Assembly: GCA_965224755.1 (NCBI GenBank)
Contig: OZ245061.1
Coordinates: 124,001-188,000 of the forward strand
Length of the DNA stretch: 64,000 bases
Reading direction: 5' to 3'
Origin: Hellea sp965224755
Lineage (GTDB): Bacteria > Pseudomonadota > Alphaproteobacteria > Caulobacterales > Maricaulaceae
The translations under genes were made by a program, and so were the position numbers. Below the pieces are notes generated by a model that had not been told where the DNA came from, did no database searches, and saw only the letters and a list, made by a program, of their open reading frames with translations. This document shows positions 1 to 8,417 of the stretch, piece after piece. How positions within the stretch are numbered: the stretch's first letter is position 1; every line of letters begins with the position of its first letter.

Positions 1-57
1 GGATTTTGGTTATTAAGGCGGCCCATTACCTTAGCCCGTCAGTTCTTGGGCCTCTAA
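1..57 (+). CDS. C-terminal tail of an upstream gene (partial)
   Basis: An open frame enters at base 1 and ends with TAA at 55-57, directly abutting the ATG of the next gene. Only 18 residues are visible, ending GLRPI-like basic/hydrophobic sequence (…RRPITLARQFLGL). The zero-base junction implies translational coupling with the M50/HlyD-like gene. An efflux or secretion subunit would fit that context, but nothing in this tail shows a family. Confidence 0.5.
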   Translation, partial: GFWLLRRPITLARQFLGL

Positions 58-2181
58 ATGAATGCGGCCGAGGATATGGGTGTCTTGCCCGCGCTGCGGC
101 AGGAGCTATCTTTGCTGCCTGCCCCCAACGGCGATGACGGCGCGCCGCGTTGGTTTCTCTTCGACCCCGTGCGCAATGCTTTTCACAGTCTCACGCGCCA
201 CGCCGTCAATATGCTCTCGCTCTGGCAGGCCGAGCCGCCTGAAAAGACGCTCGCCCGGCTCAAAACCGCTCATCCTGATATGGATGTCGGAGATGACGAT
301 CTTAAGGAAATGGCAGAGTTTCTTTACGCGCAAAAATTGACCGAAAGCCCGCCCGCAGGCGATCCCGAAATGCTCGCGCGGCAAGAAGCGGCCATGCGAA
401 AACCGTTTCATGAGCAGCTCATTCACAAATACCTGTTCTTTAAAATCCCGCTGTTTCAACCGCGAAAATTACTGGCCGCCGCGGCGCCTTTACTCGGCTT
501 TATGTTCCGCCGCACGACATGGATTATCCTTGCCCTTATTGGCGCTATCGGCCTTTATTTCGCCGGGCGGCAATGGCAAGAATTTATCTCCACCTTCATG
601 CATTTCTTCACGCTGGAAGGCTTTATCTTCTACGCGCTGACGCTAATTATCATTAAAGCTTTGCACGAGCTTGGCCATGCCTTCACGGCCCATCATTTCG
701 GCGCGAAAGTGCCTATTATAGGCCTTGCCTTTCTGGTTATGTTTCCTGTGCTCTATACCGATACAACAGATGCCCACCGCCTGACATCGCGCCGGCAACG
801 ACTGTTAATTGATGCGGGCGGGATCATTACCGAACTCGCCATTGCCGCTATTTCCATTTTCCTCTGGAGCTTTCTGCCCGACGGCCCTATGCGCAGCGCC
901 GCCTTTTTCGCGGCGACAACAAGCTGGATATTAAGCCTGATGATTAACCTCAACCCCTGTATGCGCTTTGACGGTTATTACTTGCTCGGTGATTTTTTCC
1001 GCATTCAGAATATGCAGGCCAGCGGCTTTGAACTTGGCCGCTGGTGGATGCGCGAAACTTTGTTCGGACTCAAAATTCCAAGGCCTATTGCCGTCTCGCC
1101 GGGCAAACAAGCGGGGCTGCTCACCTATGCTTATACGACATGGGTTTACCGCTTTTTTCTGTTTATCGGGATTGCGCTTCTGGTGCATCACCTCTTTCCC
1201 AAAGCGCTTGGCATTTTACTGTTCACAATAGAAATTCTCTTTTTCATTATTGCGCCGGTTTGGCGCGAGCTAAAAAACTGGTGGAGCTTTCATATTACTA
1301 TTATTTCAAACTGGCGCGGGCGGATAACCCTCGCAATATTCGTTTCGCTTTTGGCCATTATCTTCACGCCGTGGCAAACCCATATCAGCGCGCCTGCCCT
1401 GATCAGGCCAGTTCTCCAGACGGAAATATTCCCGATCAGCTCCGCCCGCATAGACTATGTCCATGTCAATACAGGCGATGTTGTGCAAGCGGGCGACAGG
1501 CTGGTCACGCTGTCCTCAAGCGCATTGACATTTGACCGCGCCCAGACAGAGCGGCGCATGGCTCTTTTGGCAGCTCAGATGAATCGCCGCGCCTCCAGTC
1601 TCCAAGACCGCCGCCTCAGCGCCATGCTGGATGACGATATTAAAACCGAGCAGCTCACTCTGCGCTCTATTGATGATGAGCTGGCGCAACTCACAATCCG
1701 CGCCCCGCATGACGGCGTCATTAGCGCGGTGCCAACACAGCTACATCAGGGCCGTTATGTCGCCCGCACTGACCGCCTGATGCGGGTGATTTCGCAAGAA
1801 AAATTGGAACTCCTTGCCCTGCCGCCCGAAGACAGCGCGGGGCGGCTCGCGCTCGGCGCACAATTCACCTTTATCAGCGACGATGCAAACGCGCCAAAAA
1901 TTCAAGGCTATCTGACCCGCCTCGCGCCAACCAGCGAAGCCATTATCACGCAAACCATCCTGACCTCGGCCGGAGGCGGGCCGCTCGCCGTAAATGAAGA
2001 TAAAGACGGCGGGCTCATCGCTAACAGCCCGGTCTTTAAAGTGCGCGGCGCGCCCAAAGACGGCCTGGAAATCACCCGCAGCCAACGCGGCATCGCCCAC
2101 ATAAAAGCTAAAGCCCAAAGCCCGGCCACGGCTCTATGGCGAAGCATCGTGCGTGTCTTGATACGAGAGACCGATTTTTAA
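58..2181 (+). CDS. M50 (site-2-protease-like) peptidase fused to HlyD/biotinyl-lipoyl-like domain
   Basis: This 707-residue inner-membrane protein has a soluble N-terminal part (about 1-120), then several hydrophobic helices (about 150-450). These carry the zinc motif HELGH (residues 203-207) and a second-ligand motif NPCMRFDGYY (Asp about 305), both typical of M50/S2P intramembrane peptidases. From about residue 460 it continues as a periplasmic-adaptor-like region with half-motifs such as VHVNTGDVVQAGD and a partner half near IRAPHDGVISAVP, with a helical stretch between. Proteins of this architecture are usually found beside HlyD-type adaptors and are thought to act in export or maturation of peptides; that role is inferred. 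It starts one base after the previous stop. Confidence 0.85.
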   Translation: MNAAEDMGVLPALRQELSLLPAPNGDDGAPRWFLFDPVRNAFHSLTRHAVNMLSLWQAEPPEKTLARLKTAHPDMDVGDDDLKEMAEFLYAQKLTESPPAGDPEMLARQEAAMRKPFHEQLIHKYLFFKIPLFQPRKLLAAAAPLLGFMFRRTTWIILALIGAIGLYFAGRQWQEFISTFMHFFTLEGFIFYALTLIIIKALHELGHAFTAHHFGAKVPIIGLAFLVMFPVLYTDTTDAHRLTSRRQRLLIDAGGIITELAIAAISIFLWSFLPDGPMRSAAFFAATTSWILSLMINLNPCMRFDGYYLLGDFFRIQNMQASGFELGRWWMRETLFGLKIPRPIAVSPGKQAGLLTYAYTTWVYRFFLFIGIALLVHHLFPKALGILLFTIEILFFIIAPVWRELKNWWSFHITIISNWRGRITLAIFVSLLAIIFTPWQTHISAPALIRPVLQTEIFPISSARIDYVHVNTGDVVQAGDRLVTLSSSALTFDRAQTERRMALLAAQMNRRASSLQDRRLSAMLDDDIKTEQLTLRSIDDELAQLTIRAPHDGVISAVPTQLHQGRYVARTDRLMRVISQEKLELLALPPEDSAGRLALGAQFTFISDDANAPKIQGYLTRLAPTSEAIITQTILTSAGGGPLAVNEDKDGGLIANSPVFKVRGAPKDGLEITRSQRGIAHIKAKAQSPATALWRSIVRVLIRETDF

Positions 2182-2274
2182 CGGTGCCCACAGGATTTGA
2201 CATCGCCCCGTAACACGCCTAACGCCCGCGCCATATATGGCTCACTCCCGGGTCACGTCCCGAATTGAGTCTAT

Positions 2275-4101
2275 ATGTCTGATTTTAAATCTTTGAACCT
2301 TGCCGCGCCGCTGAATAAAGCGCTCGATGTGCTCGGCTATACCACGCCAACGCCGATACAGCTTCAGGCCATTCCCGATGTTTTGAAGGGGCGCGACCTG
2401 ATGGGGATTGCCCAGACGGGAACGGGCAAGACGGCCGCCTTTGCCCTGCCGCTGCTCAACCATATTTGCGTCAATGACCATGAGCCGCCCAAGAAAGGCG
2501 CGCGCGTGCTTATCCTCGCCCCGACCCGTGAACTGGCATCGCAAATCGCCGTCAGCATCCAAGATTACGGGCAGGAGATGGATTTCCTCTCAGTCGTGGT
2601 TGTTTTTGGCGGCGTGCCGATCCAGAAACAAATCAAGCGCCTCTCGGGCGGCAATGATGTTATCGTCGCCACGCCGGGCCGCCTGATGGATCTGCTCGAC
2701 CGCCGCTCGCTGACATTAAAAGATATCGAAGTCCTCGTCCTTGATGAGGCCGACCAGATGATGGATATGGGCTTTATCCATGCGCTCAAGAAAATCGTGC
2801 CGCTGCTCCCAAAAAAGCGCCAAACGCTTTTCTTTTCGGCCACTATGGTACCCAAGATTAAAAACTTGGCCGCGCAATTCCTGACCAACCCCGTCACCGT
2901 CTCTGTCGCCCCCGCCAACAGCACCGCCGATAAAGTCGAGCAGCGGTTGACATTTGTCAACAAAGCCGAAAAGCAAGACCTGCTGGCGCTTTCGCTTTTG
3001 GATCCCGCCGTTGAGCGCGCCCTTGTCTTTACCCGCACCAAACACGGCGCTGACCGCGTGGTTAAGCGCCTTGCGCAGGTCGGTCTGGATAGCCTCGCTA
3101 TTCACGGCAATAAATCACAGGGCCAGCGCCAACGCGCGCTTGCGGCTTTCAGGGAAGACCGCATTAAAATTCTAGTCGCCACAGACGTCGCTGCGCGCGG
3201 CATTGATATTGAAGGCATTTCGCATGTGTTTAATTTCGAAATCCCCAATGTACCCGAACAATATGTTCACCGTATCGGCCGCACGGCGCGCGCCAACCGC
3301 TCCGGCATCGCCCATGCTTTTGTTGATAAGGAAGAACGGGCCTATCTGAAAGATATTCAAAAACTGCTCAAGACAACGATTCCTGTCATCCCCCTGCCCG
3401 AAGAGTTTCAGCAAAAAGCGAGGGTTCTGAAATCCCGCAAGCCGATCATCAAAGCCAAAGAGCCCAAACATGAGCCGCGCAAGGGACGGGGTAAGTCGAA
3501 GAAAAAGGCAAGGTTCTCGCGAGACAAAGAAAAAAAATCAGACCGCCCGGAACGTAAAATGTCAGCAGAGGGAAAAGCCGCTCAGCAGCAAAGCCGGCCT
3601 ACGAGAGAAGAGCAGCCTCGCAACGCCAAGCCGCGCGAGGACAGACCTCGCAATGACAGGCCTCGCAGTGATAAGCCGCGTAGTGACAGGCCTCGCAGTG
3701 ACAAACCGCGCGGTGATACCCCCCGCAGTGGTAAGCCTCATAAAAAGAAAAGCTGGGGCAATGGCGGCGGTGAAGGCGAACGCCGCCGCCAGAAACCTGC
3801 GGGCCAGAAGAGCAAACCCACCGATAGGCCTGCTAACAAGCAAGGCGAGTCCCGCGCCGAACGCAAGGCTCGAAATCAAGCCGCCCACGCCAAAGAACAC
3901 ATCCGCAAAGACCGCCCACGAAATCCCAAACAAGGCGGCAAACCAAGCGGCGGGGGGCCTGATGGCTCCGGATCAGGCGGCCCCAAAGCCCCGCAACGCT
4001 ACGGCAAACGGCCTTTTGGGAAACCCTCAGGCGGAAAACGTCCGCAGGGTAAAAACCCCGGCCAGCGAGGAGGCTCGCCGAGTCACAGGCCAAAGGGTTA
4101 G
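2275..4101 (+). CDS. rhlE: DEAD-box ATP-dependent RNA helicase, RhlE type, with long basic tail
   Basis: A 608-residue cytoplasmic RNA helicase with all family motifs: Q motif around PTPIQLQAIP, Walker A AQTGTGKT (about 46-53), PTRELASQI, TPGRLMD, DEAD at 157-160, SAT, then the second RecA domain with ARGIDIEG and HRIGRTAR. The core ends near residue 380. The remaining 220 or so residues are low complexity, rich in Lys/Arg/Pro/Gly, and include a run of PR(S/N)D(K/R) units around 3590-3730, probably a non-specific RNA-binding tail. RhlE-type enzymes act in ribosome assembly, RNA decay and cold adaptation. The call as RhlE rather than another DEAD-box class rests on core similarity and the basic tail. 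Confidence 0.9.
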   Translation: MSDFKSLNLAAPLNKALDVLGYTTPTPIQLQAIPDVLKGRDLMGIAQTGTGKTAAFALPLLNHICVNDHEPPKKGARVLILAPTRELASQIAVSIQDYGQEMDFLSVVVVFGGVPIQKQIKRLSGGNDVIVATPGRLMDLLDRRSLTLKDIEVLVLDEADQMMDMGFIHALKKIVPLLPKKRQTLFFSATMVPKIKNLAAQFLTNPVTVSVAPANSTADKVEQRLTFVNKAEKQDLLALSLLDPAVERALVFTRTKHGADRVVKRLAQVGLDSLAIHGNKSQGQRQRALAAFREDRIKILVATDVAARGIDIEGISHVFNFEIPNVPEQYVHRIGRTARANRSGIAHAFVDKEERAYLKDIQKLLKTTIPVIPLPEEFQQKARVLKSRKPIIKAKEPKHEPRKGRGKSKKKARFSRDKEKKSDRPERKMSAEGKAAQQQSRPTREEQPRNAKPREDRPRNDRPRSDKPRSDRPRSDKPRGDTPRSGKPHKKKSWGNGGGEGERRRQKPAGQKSKPTDRPANKQGESRAERKARNQAAHAKEHIRKDRPRNPKQGGKPSGGGPDGSGSGGPKAPQRYGKRPFGKPSGGKRPQGKNPGQRGGSPSHRPKG

Positions 4102-4136
4102 GCGCATTCCATTGCAAGCCCTCTCTCCTCATTGTC

Positions 4137-4242
4137 TGTCATTCCGGGGCTGCGAAGCAGAACCCGGAAGGTCGAGAGGTTGTGCACTGAACGAGAGATA
4201 GTCCGCAAAGGCTCGACCTTCCGCGTCAAGCGCGGAATGACA
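4137..4242. repeat. 106-bp inverted-repeat element, copy 1
   Basis: The element begins TGTCATTCCG and ends with its exact complement CGGAATGACA. Inside, a GGAAGGTCGAG segment pairs with CTCGACCTTCC, so the whole can fold into a long cruciform. A copy of the same length is at 27902-28007 and nearly identical except in the centre. It lies between the ends of the convergent rhlE and tRNA-Leu/thpR units. Together with the hairpin at 4356-4381 and the tRNA it fills the 4102-4529 gap between protein genes. Confidence 0.85.
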
Positions 4243-4355
4243 GTGGGGGAATCGGGTGATGAGGCGTAAGAAAGGGCTACGAAGCAAAATGATCTTCCAC
4301 ATCAAAAACAAAGCCTCGGTTTATCCTCGCGAAGTATCGCTCGGCGCCATCACGA

Positions 4356-4381
4356 TTTTGATCCGCCGGATCAAAATTTTT
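4356..4381 (+). terminator. Rho-independent terminator downstream of rhlE
   Basis: A perfect 9-bp stem TTTTGATCC / GGATCAAAA with a GCC loop is followed by a run of T (4377-4381). It lies about 250 bases after the rhlE stop, beyond the inverted-repeat element, and faces the tRNA-Leu gene. Confidence 0.7.
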
Positions 4382-4396
4382 CTACAAAAAAAATGA

Positions 4397-4483
4397 TGGT
4401 GCCCTGGAGAAGACTCGAACTTCCACTTCCATACAGAAACTAGCACCTGAAGCTAGCGCGTCTACCAATTCCGCCACCAGGGC
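4397..4483 (-). tRNA. tRNA-Leu (anticodon CAG)
   Basis: On the minus strand the gene starts GCCCTGG, which pairs with CCAGGGC at the 3' end, followed by discriminator A and an encoded CCA (complement of 4397-4399). The D-loop has the GGTAGACGC form, the anticodon stem is CTAGC/GCTAG around loop TTCAGGT (anticodon CAG, reading CUG), and a class-II long variable arm and a TTCGAGT T-loop follow. The length of 87 with CCA fits tRNA-Leu. A run of eight T follows the gene on its own strand. Confidence 0.95.
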
Positions 4484-4529
4484 ACATTATCTGGCGTGAG
4501 CGGGGATTTAGGCGAGCTAAGGCAGGGCG

Positions 4530-5072
4530 TCAACTCCCTAAAAGCGGATAGCTCGCCTCCACTCTATAAATATTCGCGCCCTTCGCCTTCCTATGGCTGG
4601 AGAACATAAAAAACTCATCGACCAGAAACGGTTTGCAGTTAAACCTCGCGAGGCGTTTTTCGAAGGCTATGATACGGTCTAAGGGCGCATAGGCTCTCAT
4701 ATAGGCGAGCGTAACATGCGGTTTGTAGTTTCTTTTTTCCATGATCACGCCCGCCCGTCTTGCGACGGATTTGCAATGTTTATGCAGGCCAGTGAGTGCG
4801 AGGCTATCCTTAACGCCGAGCCAAATTGCGTGGGGTTCATCATTGCCGAAATGGCCTGCGCCTTCGAGTTCCAGCTCGAAGCTTGGCAGGGGGTGTCTCG
4901 CCAATTCATAATCCAAAGCTTCAGCATGGTCGTCATCGACCTCGCCGAAAAAAGCGGTGGTGATATGCAGTTTTTCCGGCGCTGACCATCTTGCGCCCGA
5001 AACGCCGCGCTGCACCCTCGCGATATCTTGCGTCAGGCGCGGCGGCAGTTTTATCGCGGCGAAGAGTATCAT
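4530..5072 (-). CDS. thpR: RNA 2',3'-cyclic phosphodiesterase (2H phosphoesterase family)
   Basis: At 180 residues this is the usual length for the ThpR/LigT family. Two HxT motifs are visible, HITTAF (His36) and HVTLAY (His119), the paired catalytic residues of 2H phosphoesterases that open 2',3'-cyclic phosphates on RNA ends. It follows the aldo-keto reductase gene on the same strand; a 40-bp palindrome lies between the two and ends 2 bases before this start codon. No clear Shine-Dalgarno is seen, so the palindrome may influence translation. Confidence 0.88.
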   Translation of the reverse strand: MILFAAIKLPPRLTQDIARVQRGVSGARWSAPEKLHITTAFFGEVDDDHAEALDYELARHPLPSFELELEGAGHFGNDEPHAIWLGVKDSLALTGLHKHCKSVARRAGVIMEKRNYKPHVTLAYMRAYAPLDRIIAFEKRLARFNCKPFLVDEFFMFSSHRKAKGANIYRVEASYPLLGS

Positions 5073-5074
5073 GC

Positions 5075-5114
5075 CGTGTAATTTGCGTTCAAATTAAACC
5101 GAACAAAATACACG
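5075..5114. repeat. Short palindromic element between aldo-keto reductase and thpR
   Basis: The arms CGTGTAATTTGCGTTC and GAACAAAATACACG flank a 10-base AT-rich spacer. The arm sequence GTGTAATTTGC and its partner GCAAAATACAC recur in the larger palindrome at 7539-7652, so this looks like a small repeat family rather than a private hairpin. Confidence 0.55.
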
Positions 5115-5116
5115 CC

Positions 5117-6160
5117 TTAGCGCCCGGCAGGACAGCGGTAAGTTTTGTGCAGGCGGCGGGCCTCTTTTTCCATCTCTTCCGTCCAAGTGATGTCGTGCGC
5201 GTCAATATTTTCCTTAAGCTGGGCCATCGTCGTCGCGCCGATAATATTGGAGGTGACAAAGTCGCGGGTCTCGACAAATTTTAAGGCAAATTGCGTCGGG
5301 GTCAGGCCGAGCTTTCGGGCAGACGCGTTGCAATCCAGATAGGCCTCTTTTGTCTCCCAATAGCGGCCCATAAACCGTTCAAAGAGATCGCCGCGCGAGC
5401 CTTTCGGGGCCTTGCCGCCATCATATTTTCCGGTCAACATCCCCATAGCGAGCGGAGAATAGGCGAGTAAGCCGACATCCTCGCGCAGGGCGATCTCGGC
5501 GCGGTCATAATCAAAACGCCGCGCGATCAGATTATAGACACATTGATTGGAGACGATGCGCAGCCCGCCCGTTTTCTCCGCGATATCCAGAAATTTCATT
5601 GTCCCCCAAGCGGTTTCGTTGGAGACGCCAATATGGCGGATATTGCCCTTCTCGACATGACGGGACAGCGCCCCGAGAATATCCTCCAGCGGCACCATGT
5701 CGCCCGGGTCATAATCGCAGTAGCTGTCAAACCCGAACGCTTCGGTCGCGCGGTCGGGCCAATGGAGTTGGTAGAGGTCGATATAGTCGGTTTGCAGGCG
5801 GCGCAGAGACCCCTCTACCGCTTCGTCGATCTGGGCAGTTGTGTGGCGGGTAATATCTTCATTTTTTCGCGCCCAAGGAATATGAGCGCGGCCCGTGACT
5901 TTACTGGCGAGGATATATTTATCGCGGTTTTTACGCGCTGCAATCCACGACCCGATATAGCTCTCCGTGCGTCCGGCCGTCTCCGCCTTGCTCGGCACCG
6001 GATACATTTCGGCTGTGTCGATGAAATTGATGCCGCGCGAGACCGCATAATCGAGCTGCTCATGCGCCTCGGCCTCGCTATTTTGCTGGCCCCATGTCAT
6101 GGTGCCGAGGCAGATTGAGGTGACTTTGATATCGGTGCGTCCGAGCTGTCTGAGTTCCAT
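5117..6160 (-). CDS. NADP(H)-dependent aldo-keto reductase, Tas-like
   Basis: A 347-residue TIM-barrel oxidoreductase. The start MELRQLGRTDIKVTSICLGT and the following EQN/QQNSEAEAH-type segment match the E. coli Tas branch of the aldo-keto reductases. The catalytic tetrad residues are visible: Asp in FIDTAEMY, Lys in ILASKV and His in LYQLHWP. The C-terminal part IIGATTMAQLKENI is the usual cofactor-binding end. It would reduce small carbonyl compounds in the cytoplasm; the natural substrate is not known. It is the first gene of a likely two-gene unit with thpR. Confidence 0.88.
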   Translation of the reverse strand: MELRQLGRTDIKVTSICLGTMTWGQQNSEAEAHEQLDYAVSRGINFIDTAEMYPVPSKAETAGRTESYIGSWIAARKNRDKYILASKVTGRAHIPWARKNEDITRHTTAQIDEAVEGSLRRLQTDYIDLYQLHWPDRATEAFGFDSYCDYDPGDMVPLEDILGALSRHVEKGNIRHIGVSNETAWGTMKFLDIAEKTGGLRIVSNQCVYNLIARRFDYDRAEIALREDVGLLAYSPLAMGMLTGKYDGGKAPKGSRGDLFERFMGRYWETKEAYLDCNASARKLGLTPTQFALKFVETRDFVTSNIIGATTMAQLKENIDAHDITWTEEMEKEARRLHKTYRCPAGR

Positions 6161-6255
6161 ATTAATGTCCTATTACACTTACAGAGAGTAAGCCTTGGTA
6201 TTTGTATGAAAATGCCTTATATAGAGGATAACCACCTCGCAAGAGGGCAATTTAT

Positions 6256-6996
6256 ATGGAGCGTTTCATGAACGATCAACCCAGCCGCACTGTCGGCGTT
6301 ACCCAAGAGACCGATCTCGGTCTTCGTAGCTTTATGCTCGGCACCTACCGCTATATGGCCATGGCTATGGCCGTTACGGCGACTGTCGCCTTTTTCTTCG
6401 GTCAATATTTGATCGGTAATCCTGCCATGATGGGCATTGTCTATAATCCGATTATGGCGCTGGTCTTTATCGGCATCGTCATGTTCGGCTTTGGCGCCGT
6501 TGGGCGTAAGCTTCCTTCTATGAGTCTTGGCGGGGTTCTGACCTTCCTCTTTGGCTTTGCCGCCTTTATGGGCATTTTCATGTCGGCTATCGGCTTGATG
6601 TATAGTCCGACGATAATTGCAAAAATCTTCTTTATGACGGTTGCCATGTTTGCCGGCCTCAGCCTGTTTGGCTATTCAACCGAGCGCAATCTTGGCACTT
6701 ATGTCAAATATGCCTTTATCGCCTTTGCCGCTTATATCGCGATCAATGTGCTGGGCATGTTTATCCCCGCCCTCGCGCCGTCAGGCCCGATGGATATGAT
6801 CATTAACGTCGTCGCCCTCGGCGCCATCGCTTTGATTACGGCTTGGGAAACACAAATGCTCAAACGCATCTATTACGGCTCTGCGGGTAATCCGGCGATG
6901 ATGAAGAAACTATCAGCCTTTGGCGCCGCCTCGCTCCTGCTGGCCTTCATCAATATGTTCCAGATTTTACTCAGCCTCTTCGGTGGCCGCGATTAA
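6256..6996 (+). CDS. Bax inhibitor-1/YccA family membrane protein
   Basis: A 246-residue protein with about seven hydrophobic helices, as in the Bax1-I/YccA/YbhL family of inner-membrane proteins. Family-like features are the LRSFMLGTYRYMA start and the ITAWETQMLKR stretch near the C-terminus. Relatives bind or modulate FtsH or act as pH-sensitive calcium channels; no specific role can be read here. Two starts are possible: ATG 6256 with GAGGG upstream, or ATG 6268 with GGAG upstream. A strong terminator follows at 7033-7064, so it is probably monocistronic. Confidence 0.88.
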   Translation: MERFMNDQPSRTVGVTQETDLGLRSFMLGTYRYMAMAMAVTATVAFFFGQYLIGNPAMMGIVYNPIMALVFIGIVMFGFGAVGRKLPSMSLGGVLTFLFGFAAFMGIFMSAIGLMYSPTIIAKIFFMTVAMFAGLSLFGYSTERNLGTYVKYAFIAFAAYIAINVLGMFIPALAPSGPMDMIINVVALGAIALITAWETQMLKRIYYGSAGNPAMMKKLSAFGAASLLLAFINMFQILLSLFGGRD

Positions 6997-7032
6997 GGCC
7001 CAAATACCCTCAACCCTATAAACGGGTTTATG

Positions 7033-7064
7033 CCCCGCTGGCCCCGCCAGCGGGGTTTATTTTT
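7033..7064 (+). terminator. Rho-independent terminator after the Bax1-I gene
   Basis: A perfect 10-bp GC-rich stem CCCCGCTGGC / GCCAGCGGGG with loop CCC is followed by TTTATTTTT. It lies 37 bases after the stop codon. Confidence 0.9.
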
Positions 7065-7203
7065 GCGCGGTTTGTCATTTTTGAGAACAGCCTTGCATGC
7101 GTTAGCAAAATATGTATGGTCTGCGGCAGGCTGACGCAGACCACTGCGCGGCTTGCAAATGAGACGGGACAACCCGTTCACAACACATAGGGGAGAGAAA
7201 ACT

Positions 7204-7539
7204 ATGTCAATTGCAAAAATCGTATGGGGCGTCAGCGCCTTGGCGGCACTCGTATTTGCCTTCATGCCTGACTTCGCGCACGGAGCGCCTCTTTTGGCCC
7301 TTCTGGGCCTGGCCTCCGGCTGGTTCCTGGATCATGAACATCGGCGCGGCGTTATCATCGCGGCTATTTTCCTGATGATGGGCGGCGCGGCTACGCTCGG
7401 ATCGCTTCCGGCTGTTGGCGGCTATCTGACCGCCATCCTGGGTAGCCTCGGCGCTGTCTTTGGTGCGGCTTCGGCTATGGCCATTGTCAGAACACTGGTT
7501 GAGCGTCTGCTCAAATCAAACAAGGCTTCTGCAACCTAG
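7204..7539 (+). CDS. Small four-helix membrane protein, unknown function
   Basis: A 111-residue protein starting MSIAKIVWGVSALAALVF, with about four hydrophobic stretches and a short basic C-terminus. I start it at ATG 7204 because GGGGAGAGAAA lies just upstream; an in-frame ATG at 7153 has no such site and adds a hydrophilic extension. No family recognised. The gene is followed by a large palindrome (7539-7652) and a terminator (7696-7726). Confidence 0.7.
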   Translation: MSIAKIVWGVSALAALVFAFMPDFAHGAPLLALLGLASGWFLDHEHRRGVIIAAIFLMMGGAATLGSLPAVGGYLTAILGSLGAVFGAASAMAIVRTLVERLLKSNKASAT

Positions 7540-7652
7540 TGCAATTTGCGTTTAATAAAATTTGAAGAGCCTCAAAAATTGGGCGAAGCCGTGTAATTTG
7601 CCTGCAAAATACACTGCCCATTTTTTGAGACTATTTATACGCAAAATACACT
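7539..7652. repeat. Nested inverted repeat (about 114 bp)
   Basis: Three concentric inverted repeats are visible: GTGTAATTTGC (7591) with GCAAAATACAC (ends 7614); CTCAAAAATTGGGC (7571) with GCCCATTTTTTGAG (ends 7629), one mismatch; and an outer AGTGCAATTTGCG with CGCAAAATACACT (ends 7652). The unit GTGTAATTTGC is shared with the palindrome at 5075-5114. It sits between convergent genes. Confidence 0.65.
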
Positions 7653-7695
7653 TACCCAATACATTCTGCCTGCCCCACATCGGGTAGATGTTAAC

Positions 7696-7726
7696 ACCGC
7701 TCCTCATTGAGGGGCGGTATTTTTTT
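7696..7726 (+). terminator. Rho-independent terminator
   Basis: The stem ACCGCTCCT / AGGGGCGGT (one G-T pair) with loop CATTG is followed by ATTTTTTT. It terminates plus-strand transcription just before the end of the convergent DUF2794 gene. Confidence 0.8.
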
Positions 7727-7736
7727 GGAAGAGGGG

Positions 7737-8093
7737 TTATCTAACCTTAAAGCGCTGCTTATCAAAAACCCGCAAGACTGTTTTTAAATCATGACCCCGT
7801 TTCAGGATAAGCCCGCCGGGCGCTATGACCGCAAATTGACCTTGCTTATTGCGAAGGGCCGGGACTTTCTCAATCGCGTAAAGCGCATGCTCAGACGCTT
7901 TTCGATAGATCGAGAACACGGCCTTATCTTTTAGGAAGTCCATCGCGTAATCTTTCCAATCGCCATTAGAGACCATCTGGCCATAGAGTCCGAGGATTGT
8001 GGATAACTCCTGTCGGTCAAAGGCCACTTGCGAGGGCGCATATTGATGCGAGGATGTCCGGGAGGCTCGCAGCTGAACAATATTCGAAACCAT
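7737..8093 (-). CDS. DUF2794 family protein
   Basis: A 118-residue soluble protein whose length and sequence (VAFDRQELSTILGLYG near the start, LYAIEKVP in the middle, a basic C-terminus) match DUF2794, a small family widespread in alphaproteobacteria with no known function. No catalytic motif is evident. It faces the terminator at 7696-7726. Confidence 0.85.
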   Translation of the reverse strand: MVSNIVQLRASRTSSHQYAPSQVAFDRQELSTILGLYGQMVSNGDWKDYAMDFLKDKAVFSIYRKASEHALYAIEKVPALRNKQGQFAVIAPGGLILKRGHDLKTVLRVFDKQRFKVR

Positions 8094-8292
8094 TTCAATA
8101 ACATAGCGGGGTTTGAGTTTTATGCAAGATTTTTACTATGGTTAAGATCGGTTAAGACACCTCTACACTTTGTAACCCGATGCCTTATTCTTGCCTTATT
8201 TCGGGCCTGATTGGGCCAAAATGCGGCAGCATCTTATCTATGTTGATTGATGGGATGCAAAGCGCGGTTTTCTTACAGCCCCCCCAGCCCCC

Positions 8293-8400
8293 GGGTTTTG
8301 AACCCCATTGATCGACGTTCCCACGATCCCTTGTGGTTGTGAAGACGATCACAAGAAGACCCTGTTGCTATCAGCCCAGCAACAGGGTCTTTTTGTTTGT
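8293..8400 (+). ncRNA. Candidate small RNA ending in a strong terminator
   Basis: Within the 324-base gap 8094-8417, which has no protein gene, three hairpins follow each other on the plus strand: GGGTT-TTG-AACCC (8293-8305), an 11-bp stem CTTGTGGTTGT / ACGATCACAAG with loop GAAG (8330-8355), and a terminator hairpin (8357-8390) with a long T tail. A C-rich single-stranded run (8280-8292) precedes them. No plus-strand gene lies upstream after the terminator at 7726, so the terminator needs its own transcript. The 5' end is unknown and I cannot assign an Rfam family. Confidence 0.4.
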
Positions 8401-8409
8401 TTTTTTTGG
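8357..8409 (+). terminator. Strong Rho-independent terminator without an upstream plus-strand gene
   Basis: A perfect 13-bp stem AGACCCTGTTGCT / AGCAACAGGGTCT with loop ATCAGCCC is followed by TTTTTGTTTG and a further run of T. The T tract is only on the plus strand, so it does not serve the minus-strand DUF1223 gene. Confidence 0.88.
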
Positions 8410-8417
8410 GGGGGGGG

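Noticed and set aside
3470..4201. A 243-codon plus-strand ORF in another frame of rhlE
   Set aside because: Overlaps the repetitive basic tail of RhlE; repetitive composition keeps several frames open.
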